From: Larix sibirica
Lineage: Eukaryota > Streptophyta > Pinopsida > Pinales > Pinaceae
Assembly (NCBI GenBank): GCA_004151065.3
Contig: NWUY0300004383.1
Span: 16,103-27,064, forward strand
Direction of reading: 5' to 3'
Length of the DNA stretch: 10,962 bases
In this document: positions 1-6,700 of the stretch, one piece after another
Layout: each line of letters begins with the position of its first letter
How positions within the stretch are numbered: the stretch's first letter is position 1
Position numbers and translations under genes: made by a program
Notes under the pieces: model-generated
What the model was told of the DNA's origin: nothing
The model's input: the letters and a program-made list of their open reading frames with translations, nothing else
Databases searched by the model: none

Positions 1-114
1 TTGTGTAATGATTAATGTTTAGCATATTTATTGCATGAATTTGATTGATTGTTGATCACTTTCACAATATTGCTATCATGTTTAGTATCTAGATACACAT
101 GCTCAAATTCTACA
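1..114 (+). mobile_element. 3' end of the 5' LTR of a copia-type retrotransposon
   Basis: These 114 bases align without gaps to 1704-1817, the end of the downstream LTR, with 12 differences by my count (about 10 percent). Both copies end in TTCTACA. Here that end is followed at once by a primer-binding-site-like sequence, which identifies this copy as the 5' LTR. The rest of the LTR, about 770 bases, lies outside the window, so the target site duplication cannot be checked. The divergence suggests an old insertion, though a conversion event could disturb that reading. Confidence 0.85.
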
Positions 115-126
115 TCGTATCAGAGC
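115..126 (+). other. Primer binding site (tRNA-iMet type)
   Basis: The sequence TCGTATCAGAGC begins directly after the LTR end. It differs by one base from TGGTATCAGAGC, the complement of the initiator methionine tRNA 3' end, which is the common reverse-transcription primer site of plant copia and many gypsy elements. Its position fixes the LTR/interior boundary at 114/115. Confidence 0.8.
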
Positions 127-188
127 TGCAAGGGTGCTAAATAGTTGGTATACTAGTTTTATTGAAGGTTAAAGGAGGCTCTAGAAGC

Positions 189-320
189 TTCACAACATAT
201 AACCTATGAGGACATATTCACATCCATTGAGAGGATGAAAGAGGCACCAAAATATTCACAACATATGGAATACGAGAACATATGCAGAACCATGATCCAC
301 CACTCAGTTGAGGAAGACCC
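189..320 (+). repeat. Diverged in-frame 22-codon duplication in the retroelement interior
   Basis: TTCACAACATAT occurs at 189 and again at 255, a spacing of 66 bases (22 codons). Similar flanking words follow each one (a GAGGACATATTCAC type against a GAGAACATATGCAG type). Both lie in the same open frame. It is weak and old; only the first half of the unit is clearly shared. Confidence 0.4.
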
Positions 321-372
321 TTTTACAGGCTCTGAAGAAGAGGTGATCAACAATTTTATATTATCCATTGGA

Positions 373-516
373 GAACTTGTCCCAAATCAAGTTCCCATTG
401 AAGAAGACCTACATAATGTCTCTTCATACTCAGAATCTATGAGAGAACTTGTACCAAATTAGGTTCTCATTGAAGAAGGCCTCTAGAATGTATCTTCACA
501 CTCTGGATCTACAACT
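373..516 (+). repeat. In-frame 24-codon tandem repeat
   Basis: Two 72-base units start at 373 and 445. Both encode a unit beginning ELVPN, followed by a P/L-I-E-E run and ending in NVSS plus Ser-rich residues. The period is a multiple of three, so the frame is kept, but the second copy carries both TAG codons. Repeats of this kind are common in disordered polyprotein linkers. Confidence 0.7.
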
Positions 517-918
517 CTTGCTCCTACAATTCACCGAATTTTGCTTAAAATCTTCGAGGGTTTTCCTCCATTCAAAGCAAGGAGTGATCAACAACCACCA
601 TTCAAGCACTTCAAATTGTTTGGATCTCATGAATGGGATCACATGCACTTCAAGAGAAGGAGGAGTTCACAAATGTTTGTGGGGATCTACACAAAGCCCT
701 TCATTGATAAGCAGTTCACCAAGTTTTGAATTGCCTTGAAATTAAAGTCTCCTTCTAAGCAGGCTCTTTAGCCTTCTCTTTTCCACTCTCTTTTATGGGG
801 GTTTTTTCCCATGTGTTTTTTCCCTCTTACTCAATTTTAGAGAATCTTTTGTACATGGGTACCTAATATGGTTGTAAATTGTTAGGCCCATTTTTTTGCA
901 TTTATTTCATTTAGTCAG

Positions 919-931
919 GATTATGGGGGGA
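919..931 (+). other. Polypurine tract of the LTR element
   Basis: GATTATGGGGGGA lies directly before the TG that opens the downstream LTR at 932. This is the expected place of the plus-strand primer. It is imperfect because two or three T bases interrupt it, but the G-run abutting the LTR is typical. Confidence 0.6.
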
Positions 932-1817
932 TGTTAGATCAAATTAACTCTCTCCATAGCATCATTCTCCTACCTAGTGACTTAGACCATGAATTCATGA
1001 CTCTAGTTGGCTAAAGCCCATTCAATTTGACCACCTCAGTTACCTTGGAGCTTCTTACAAGTTCCTAAAGGCCTAACTTGATTTTTTTATAACTCTCGAA
1101 GTCTATTTTGGCATATGAGGGTGAATTCCTTCAATTATGNTATTTTCCTTGATTTTAGGGTCCCACATTGCAAATTAGAGTTGTGGATTGAATCTAGGAA
1201 GTTTACTCCATTTTTTAGAGACTCCATGAACAATTGTTTAGCTATTAGGAGACAATAGCGCCCTCCTTGAATGTTTTTAGGGATTTTCTCTTCATGCATG
1301 TGTATTCACTCAGTTGCATGTGAATAAAATCAGTTATTTGTGCCTCGTTCAGTTAGAACTAGTGTTTAGGAAGTCATAAGTCAATTTAACTCATCCCGAA
1401 GAGTGTGCATGGCTAACTCAGGGTCTCTAGCTCTAGTTAATCCTCGCTAGCATCCCATGCATTGCATGAGCATTTTGAATTACCTTGAGACTTGATTCAA
1501 ATTGCCTTGCTATTTTTTTCTTTCACTTTTTTTTTTGTAAGGCTCGTACCCATAGAGTTTTGAACCAGTGAACTTACGCAAGGAGTGCCTTAACAGTACA
1601 CCCATTCACCATCTATTCTACACCCTGTGGGCTATTTCCTTTCACTTCATTCTTTGAAGCTTGATGTAATACAAAATTCTCTCATGTTTTTTACTTCTTT
1701 CTTTTGTCTAATTATTACCATTTAGCACATTTATTGCATGGATTTGATTGATTGTTGATCTCTTTCACTGTATTGCTATCTTGTTTAGTATCTAGATCCA
1801 CATGCTCAAATTCTACA
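932..1817 (+). mobile_element. 3' LTR of the copia-type element
   Basis: The LTR is 886 bp long, from TGTTAG at 932 to CTACA at 1817, with TG...CA ends and a short imperfect terminal inverted repeat. Its last 114 bases match positions 1-114. The start is inferred from the adjoining purine tract, because the 5' LTR start is outside the window. An ambiguous base (n) sits at 1140. I do not see a convincing TATA box. It contains a tRNA-related insertion at about 1526-1612 on the other strand. The bases after 1817 (TTTCT) would be the target duplication if the element is intact, which cannot be tested here. Confidence 0.8.
1526..1612 (-). mobile_element. SINE-like tRNA-derived sequence within the 3' LTR
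   Basis: Read on the minus strand, 1610 to 1541 looks like a tRNA head. It has an A-box-like word TGTACTGTTAAGG (1600-1588) and, 21 bases later, a B-box-like word GGTTCAAAACT (1566-1556; pol III consensus GGTTCGANTCC). A run of about ten A residues follows after a short spacer (1536-1527). The order of A box, B box and A tail is that of plant tRNA-derived SINEs, and the spacing is within their usual range. It could equally be a decayed tRNA pseudogene. No target duplication is obvious to me. Confidence 0.4.
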
Positions 1818-2005
1818 TTTCTAATATTAGGCATGGGTGGGAATTCTAAATTTTGAATTTCAATAATTAAAAACTATAAGCGATATTTCTAGATACAATT
1901 TTCGATGACATTTTTCAAATCTCAAACATGAAATCTAATTTGCAAGTTAAACTAGATATTAATTTATTGCTTTCTTGTTATTATGTTTTTTTCTTATGTA
2001 CATGT
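1818..2005. other. AT-rich intergenic DNA, nothing recognised
   Basis: This is flanking DNA after the LTR element. It has short T-runs and no open frame of note. At its right end, TTTTTTCTTATGTACATG (about 1986-2004) looks like a degraded extra unit of the repeat that follows. Confidence 0.5.
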
Positions 2006-2070
2006 TTTTCTTTGTTATGTGCATGCTTGTTATTAATAATTGGTTTTCTTTGTTATGTGCATGCTTGTTA
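2006..2070. repeat. 38-bp-period tandem duplication
   Basis: A 27-base word beginning TTTTCTTTGTTATGTGCATG occurs identically at 2006-2032 and 2044-2070. A weaker third unit precedes it. This is a simple local duplication in T-rich sequence. Confidence 0.8.
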
Positions 2071-2956
2071 ATATGTTGTTTTGTCTCTCTAGTGATAACA
2101 TGGTATCCGATGATTACCTTGGAAACCCTAAATCGAGAAAATTGACTTCCACTAGATATCTATTACCTTGCCCAAACCAACCAGCCTAGGCATTTTAGAC
2201 ACTAAAGAATTGAAACTATAATCCACTTACATATGCTCCCTTCACATGAATACCATAGACTAAAATTATGTGCCATCATAACCCTCTATCGTAAACACTA
2301 CAAATGTTTAGCTATATGCTACATAGGGGTATGATCTCATCAACTGTATACCATTTTTCAGCATCATCGCCTTTGATCAACAAGTGATGAAATCATATGG
2401 TAATCATCAAATTTATTTTACATAAATAGATGGGTAGTTTTTGTGTTTGTTGGTATAAGATGAGTTATTTAAATTCCCACAAAACTTAAAATATAGAAGA
2501 TATTCATCATACACTTTTTCTACATGTAAATTAAATTAAATATACTGACAAACATACTCTATAACTCAATGACTTAAAATTTGCATTGCATTTGATACAT
2601 GTGTGTGAACATCATTCAATACATTCATAACTTCGTGTACTAGTCATAATTGAAAATCTTCCATAAGCATTGACATTATTAATTACAACTTGACTTTATG
2701 CCTCCAATTCTTATTTCGGGTTATATAAGGAAATAGTTGGGAGAATGTGAGCCCTATAAATGAGTATGAGGAATATAAGCAACAACTAGATGAACAACAA
2801 GCTCAATAGTGAGAAATCATAATTGTTAGTTCTTTTTCTTTTCTTTATTTCCATTTATTTCCAATTCATTTAGTGTCGATGTGATGAGTTAATGTTGTGC
2901 TCCCTACAACAAGATAAGATGATGATAGGATGCATGGTGATCACAATCTTGGATCG
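2071..2956. other. Intergenic DNA, no gene seen
   Basis: The stretch is AT-rich with stop codons in all frames. TATA-like words occur at about 2721-2730 (TTATATAAGG) and 2754-2760 (CCTATAAAT type), followed by an A- and C-rich stretch. This vaguely recalls the promoter part of a plant LTR, but no second LTR, primer site or terminal TG/CA pair supports that, so I leave it unassigned. Confidence 0.4.
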
Positions 2957-3114
2957 ATAGAGTTGCCTAAGTGAATTAAATTTTATTTAAAAGTTGTAAG
3001 TAATCTTTCTTTCAAATTTCTAAGATTATTAAATCCATAGAGTTGCCTAAGTGAATTAAATTTTATTTAAAAGTTGTAAGCAATCTTTCTTTCAAATTTC
3101 TAAAATTATTAAAT
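2957..3114. repeat. 80-bp tandem duplication, two near-identical units
   Basis: Units start at 2957 and 3037 with ATAGAGTTGCCTAAGTGAAT. Over 78 compared bases I count two substitutions (t/c at 3001/3081 and g/a at 3024/3104). The duplication is therefore much younger than the surrounding repeats. It has no coding potential. Confidence 0.9.
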
Positions 3115-4245
3115 GGTAGGATGCCACTCTTTCAAATCTCTTTATTTTCTTCATTGTAATTTTGAATAATTGACATTGAAACTATTGCAAATGAATTTTC
3201 CTTTGACAAATGTCATTAACAAAATCATAACTCCAACAACAATTTGTGTGTGTCGCACTTAATCCTCATACCAAGTTGCTCGACCTCCAAACATAAAACC
3301 TTTCCCTCGTAGATTCCCACCATCCTCAATGTTATTATAATGTTAGTCCTAAGATGGTCCTTTCGCTAGAACATGGGTTAAAGGATGATGGGAAACAATA
3401 GAGCATTGATGTTTTTCGTTGTTGAAACACGTCCAATGCCATCTATCTCCTTATCAAAGTGTTCCCTTGGCATGTGGAAGTGACACCCAAAATAAATGTT
3501 ATTTTTCCTTGATGGTATGATGTAATGTTGGAATCATACTTACCAACTTTGAATTTGAATTCGGATTCGAATATGGATTCAAATTCAGTACGATACGATA
3601 ACAATTTGAATATAAAATTTTTAATTTGAGATTATAACTACTAAAAATTAAATATATCAAATATATGCTTTTCTATACAAATCTTGATACAGAAGACGTC
3701 ATTCATGATTGAAAGATCCAAATTTATTAAATATAATTCAAAATTAAGTATATTCAATATAGTATTATAGCAAATATTTTCCATTATTTGGCAATATAGT
3801 TCAAGGTTTGCATGGGATTGTGATTGTTGCACTTATTAACAACGGAATTAGCATAATTATTGTTCATTAATCAAGGAAATTTAAAACTATTGGTTAAGTG
3901 CGTGCTTCAAGAAACCTATAACCATAGTGATGATTGATGAATGCTCTACATTCAGTAGAACACAAGAGAGCTGAGTTTGGTCATATGGTCAATGTTGGCA
4001 AAAACTACAACTCTTGTCACACTGGAGAATATAACATTGGAAATATCATTAAAAATGTCACTAGCATCAAGTTTCCCACTCAATTGATCCGTATTAACTC
4101 CAAATTATTCGCATTCGAATCGATTTATCAAATTTTCCAATCTTTTAGTCTAATACTAACTTATTTGATAATTATGGTTGGAATTTTAGAGGAAAAATGC
4201 TCTTTATGAGATGTTTTGTTCATCAAATATGATCAATATTTTTAA
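3115..4245. other. AT-rich intergenic DNA with no supported gene
   Basis: Open frames here are short (a 91-codon plus-strand frame ending at 4209 and a 63-codon minus-strand frame at 3641-3832). They have no recognisable motif and the composition of random AT-rich DNA. I see no RNA gene and no transposase or RT motif. A short inverted repeat at 3551-3586 is listed separately. Confidence 0.5.
3551..3586. repeat. Short perfect inverted repeat in a GAATT-rich stretch
   Basis: GAATTTGAAT at 3551-3560 is the exact reverse complement of ATTCAAATTC at 3577-3586, with a 16-base loop. The loop is itself made of GGATTCGAAT-like words, so the region is simple-sequence-like and the hairpin may be a by-product. 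Confidence 0.55.
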
Positions 4246-4384
4246 TAGTCCGTAAAATAAAAATAAAAATAATAATTTATCAAACGTGTATATTTTTGTC
4301 AATTTTTTTATAGTCCGTAAAATAAAAATAAAAATAAGAAAAATAATAATTTATCAAACGTGTATACTTTTGTCAATTTTTTTA
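4246..4384. repeat. 65/74-bp tandem duplication
   Basis: Units begin TAGTCCGTAAAATAAAAATA at 4246 and 4311. The second has an extra 9 bases (AGAAAAATA type) and one substitution (T to C). Otherwise they are identical, which suggests recent replication slippage or unequal exchange. Confidence 0.9.
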
Positions 4385-4609
4385 TAGATAAAATGTTTTT
4401 GAAATTCCAAACTTAATGCATGAACTAATCATCAATCCCTATAAACATTGAAAATTGAAAATTGAGACATTGGCTTGGATGACCGCTAACGGAAAAGAAA
4501 TTGATAGCATTGATATGGAAAAGGAAAAAATATTATAAAATTATATTATTAGCTTTAGAAGCCATGAAAAAGTTAATAGAAACGTTCACTATTATCCTAC
4601 TCGGCTAAA
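4385..4609. other. AT-rich flank upstream of the NLR remnant
   Basis: There is no open frame or motif of note. A TATA-like stretch (TATTATAAAATTATATTATT, about 4531-4550) lies about 420 bases before the first ATG of the gene remnant. It may belong to the original promoter region, but AT-rich words are too common here to be convincing. Confidence 0.25.
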
Positions 4610-4822
4610 AGTCAAGTTGCCAGCTGCATCCCAACATTTAAGTACGATTGATTCTACACTTAAGTTGCTTCCAGCTGTTGAGTGCCAATAATTCTCCGAA
4701 GTCTTTGTTGTGGTAGAAAACCGAGAAACTAATTTAGGATGATTGAGGGCTCCGCGTAACCTAGTTTGGTGGGATACCTTCAGGGTTCTGCTCTCTGTGC
4801 AGAGCCCTCACCGAATTTGACC
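4610..4822. promoter_or_regulatory. Two W-box-like words in the probable 5' flank of the NLR
   Basis: AGTCAA at 4610-4615 (TTGACT on the minus strand) and TTGACC at 4817-4822 match the TTGACY core bound by WRKY factors, which often control plant defence genes. Two 6-mers in 213 bases are only weakly beyond chance. The reading depends on the downstream NLR assignment. Confidence 0.2.
4744..4810. repeat. 9-bp inverted repeat in the 5' leader region
   Basis: TGAGGGCTC at 4744-4752 pairs with GAGCCCTCA at 4802-4810 across a loop of about 49 bases. Just inside the right arm, CTCTG/CAGAG (4792-4803) forms a second small hairpin. A fold in a transcript leader is possible; no function is implied. 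Confidence 0.4.
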
Positions 4823-4901
4823 GACGAGGAATCCTAATTTTGCTGGTGATTTTGGCGATTTTGCCAAGGAGTGCTGCTAACTTTACTGGTGATTTAGCTG
4901 A

Positions 4902-5106
4902 GGAAGGAGGAATCGTAATTTTGCTTTGGGAGCAGTTTATTTTGGCTTAGCAGACTTCAGTCTCACTGAAGCCATGAAGCCAATGGCCGACAGGTATATT
5001 TCTTCTCGAGATGCAGGCTATGTTTTGAGCAGCGTCTTGAACAAAGCTGTTGAGGATTTGAAAATGGTGAGTTCTTCCTCTCAGCCTCAAAATTCAACTT
5101 CTGAAT
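4902..5106 (+). pseudogene. Possible N-terminal (CC or RPW8-like) domain of the NLR
   Basis: The frame is open from 4902 (after TGA at 4899) to TGA at 5106; in-frame ATGs are at 4974 and 4983. The peptide contains ADFSLTEAMKPMADRY, then an S-S-R-D-A-G stretch and NKAVEDLKM. It is alpha-helical in character with Leu/Val/Ala at heptad-like spacing, as expected of an NLR N-terminal helix bundle. I cannot point to an EDVID motif. The assignment rests mainly on its place upstream of NB-ARC motifs. A following frame (5104-5338, one stop at 5140) contains NDVIDGINPV and a Lys/Asp/Ser-rich part that may continue the same domain after a frameshift. A good splice-donor-like word, ATG|GTGAGT, lies at 5064-5072. 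Confidence 0.4.
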
Positions 5107-5485
5107 GATGTAATAGATGGGATAAACCCTGTGCTCGTTTGAGAACAAAAGAACCCTAAAAAAATAGTACAGGCCTCACTGGATAAGACAGACAAGGCCA
5201 TATCGACATCTAGTACCAGCAACACAAAAATTGCTTGGGTTGTCAGCCTAACTGTCTCCACCGTTACAGTATTGGCAAAGATATCAGAGACCAAGAACAT
5301 AATGTTGCTAAACTCCACTCAGAGAAGCAGTCCAAGTTTTGACTGACCGGGGAAACTTTGCTCAGCTTATCCAGATACCGATTAAAATCTCAAAATCTGG
5401 TTTTGCTGGAAACAATATGCGAATGGCACAGTCAAAGCTTGGGACGTGGTTAACCTAAGGGGGAAGCAACATAGTTATCAAATCA

Positions 5486-5660
5486 TTTGATCTCATCATT
5501 TGGGTAAGGGTCTGCAAAGATATGTTGTGCTCTTATTTAAAGAAGAAAGTTTTTCTTCTCTTACTGGACGATATGTGGATGAGTCTTGAGCTTCAAAGCC
5601 TAGGAGTGTCCTTGAAGGAAAGAGGTTCTAAACTTGTTCTCACCACTCAGGAAATCGCAC
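5486..5660 (+). pseudogene. NB-ARC fragment: RNBS-A, kinase-2 and RNBS-B motifs
   Basis: One open frame encodes FDLIIWVRVCKD (5486-5521, RNBS-A of non-TIR NLRs), then after only nine residues VFLLLLDDMW (5549-5578, kinase-2/Walker B, ending in the CC-class W), and then GSKLVLTTQ (5624-5650, RNBS-B, with Q where R is usual). In intact proteins about 40-50 residues separate RNBS-A from kinase-2, so an in-frame internal deletion happened. No GxGGxGKT P-loop appears upstream, so nucleotide binding would be lost. Motif order, spacing after kinase-2 and strand agree with NB-ARC, so I am confident of the family. Confidence 0.9.
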
Positions 5661-5866
5661 GCCAAGGAGTGCAAGGGTTTGCCACTGGCCATAAGCGTAT
5701 TTGATGCCAGCCATCGATAATACCCGAAGAATGGGTCTTTGGAAAAACTATTTCAACGTCTCAAATGGAGTTACAATGTTCAATCGTATTGTTTGAAGAC
5801 TTGATTAGTTTGATTTGCAATATATACAGAAGACGCAGCAGTTAATAAAGAACTGGTCATGAAATG
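5661..5866 (+). pseudogene. NB-ARC fragment: GLPL and first RNBS-D (ARC1/ARC2)
   Basis: In the frame +1 to the kinase-2 frame, AKECKGLPLAISV (5661-5699) is a near-perfect GLPL motif with its usual lead-in. The same frame continues through EKLFQRLKWSYN (about 5736-5771) and, after two in-frame stops, FAIYTEDAAVNKELVMKCWIAE (the ARC2 RNBS-D type, where FAIYPED and WIAEG are the family hallmarks). Stops are at about 5718, 5796 and 5805. GLPL follows RNBS-B after only about four codons, where an intact NB-ARC has roughly 50-60, so the RNBS-C part is deleted. A one-base change near 5660 joins the two frames. Confidence 0.85.
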
Positions 5867-6137
5867 TTGGATAGCAGAAATGTTTGGAAGGGTTTGTTAA
5901 AGGCAGTGGAGAAAACTATGTTGCAGTTTATCCCGAAGACAGAGAAATCGACTTGTGAAGAAGTTGTGAAATGTTGGATAGCAGAAGGTCTTGAAGGGTT
6001 TGTTAAAAGCAGTGGAGAGAGTTATGTTGCAATTTATCGAAAAGAGAGTAATAAGTTGGGAAGAAGTCATAGAAATGTTGGATAGATGAAGGCTTGGAAG
6101 GGTTTGTTAAAATCATTGTAGAGAGCTATTTACACGA
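5829..6137 (+). repeat. Three tandem copies of the RNBS-D/ARC2 segment
   Basis: Units of about 104-106 bases start at GAAGAC 5829, GAAGAC 5935 and GAAAAG 6039. Each carries GAAATGTTGGATAG (5861, 5967 and 6072), then a GGGTTTGTTAAA word (5889, 5997, 6102) and a GAGAG..TAT word. Translated, each unit runs from an EDxxIxxEEV-type part through CWIAEG/MWIDEG to GFVKxxxESY. In units 1 and 2 the ESY end is fused to the VxxY-PED start of the next unit, while unit 3 continues into normal ARC2 sequence (SYLHDIGHCL). The unit lengths are not multiples of three, so the frame changes between copies. This is an internal triplication by slippage or unequal exchange. Confidence 0.85.
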
Positions 6138-6375
6138 CATTGGGCACTGTTTAATCAATTTCCGTAGGGATCGCCGTTTGATTGAAGTTTTCAAGACGGA
6201 TATTGTGGGAAGGATTGAACAAGTTAAGGTACAAGAATGTATTTTGTTATCTGGCGATTTGCATTGCAGAGGAGCACAAGGGTTTTCTTAAAAGTGGAGA
6301 AGAGTGTGAGCCACTTTCCCATTAAGATCAAGGGTTGGGCAAGAATGTCACTCATGTATAATCCTCTAGACCCGT
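6094..6375 (+). pseudogene. ARC2 end and MHD region leading into the LRR
   Basis: The frame from 6094 encodes GFVK, SYLHDIGHCLINF, DRRLIEVF and RIEQVKVQECI (ending about 6243). Its end stands where NLRs have VHD-type (MHD) residues. A one-base shift restores LAICIAEEHKGFLKSGEECE (6251-6310), the usual sequence after the MHD box, and another shift gives a stretch with FPIKIKGWARMSLMYN (6315-6362), the typical entry to the LRRs. The histidine of MHD is replaced (Q by my reading) and two or three frame changes fall within 150 bases, so the nucleotide-switch function is lost. After about 6380 the NLR similarity stops and the module array begins. Confidence 0.75.
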
Positions 6376-6469
6376 GGTGGAAAATAAAAGTGAAGATGAA
6401 AGGAGAGAGCCCGAGCTAGAGCCAAGAAGCTGGAGGTAATATTAGAGAGTCTGCGTAGACCTAGAGCCA

Positions 6470-6700
6470 GAGCAGATGCCTCAGCAAAAGCCAGAGTTTG
6501 AGTTACAGCCAGAGCCACAAGCCCTCGTACCAGATTTAGCTTGTGAAGCTAAAACCAAGACTGAGTCAGAGCTAAAGCCAGAGTGTGTGAGAAGAGCTAG
6601 AGCAGAGGCCTGAAAAAGGGCCAGAGTTTGAGTCACAGCCAGAGCTACAAGATCTGAAACCCACAGGTCCCAGATTAAGCCTGTGGAAGGTAGGGAGCTA
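6470..6700 (+). repeat. Internal 130-bp duplication of the Glu/Pro/Gln block in module 1
   Basis: GAGCAGATGCC at 6470 and GAGCAGAGGCC at 6600 each begin a unit. Both have a CCAGAGTTTGAG word, a CAGCCAGAG word and a CAGATT..GC..GTG end. The encoded peptide is PEFE-L/S-QPE-rich. Copies 2 and 3 of the module show only one such unit, so this duplication is specific to copy 1. Confidence 0.65.

Larger units (their letters stand above)
166..732 (+). pseudogene. Degenerate retrotransposon polyprotein remnant
   Basis: One reading frame runs from just after a TGA at 163-165 to a TGA at 730-732, broken by TAG codons at 460 and 484. The first ATG is at 235. The interior is only about 0.8 kb, whereas an autonomous copia element has 4 kb or more of gag-pol, so most coding sequence is deleted. 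The last 25 or so codons (about 655-729) end in a stretch containing YTKPFIDKQFTKF. This resembles the copia RNase H C-terminus, where an ADIFTKPL-like motif is followed by a basic/aromatic run. The middle is acidic and Ser-rich with a 24-codon repeat, and could derive from the variable integrase-RT linker. I see no CCHC knuckle, no protease DSG, no integrase motif and no YVDD. The copia assignment rests on the tail and the LTR signals; no product is expected. Confidence 0.55.

Noticed and set aside
2715-2900. A possible second LTR or promoter (two TATA-like words, then A- and C-rich DNA)
   Set aside because: No matching second LTR, no primer site after it and no defined TG/CA ends within the window.
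2957-3114. A CRISPR-like array from the regular repeats
   Set aside because: Only two adjacent units with no spacers, in plant nuclear DNA.
3641-3832. A 63-codon minus-strand open frame
   Set aside because: Ile/Asn/Leu/Phe-rich, as expected from random AT-rich DNA, with no motif.
3934-4209. A 91-codon plus-strand open frame
   Set aside because: No recognisable motif and AT-rich random-like composition. The hydrophobic C-terminal part is what AT-rich codons give by chance.
4963-5318. Two overlapping minus-strand frames opposite the NLR N-terminal region
   Set aside because: They oppose a better-supported plus-strand gene remnant and show no motif.
5340-5485. A P-loop (GxGGxGKT) upstream of RNBS-A
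   Set aside because: I looked in all three plus-strand frames and found no such motif. A gene call that assumes an intact NB-ARC would be wrong.
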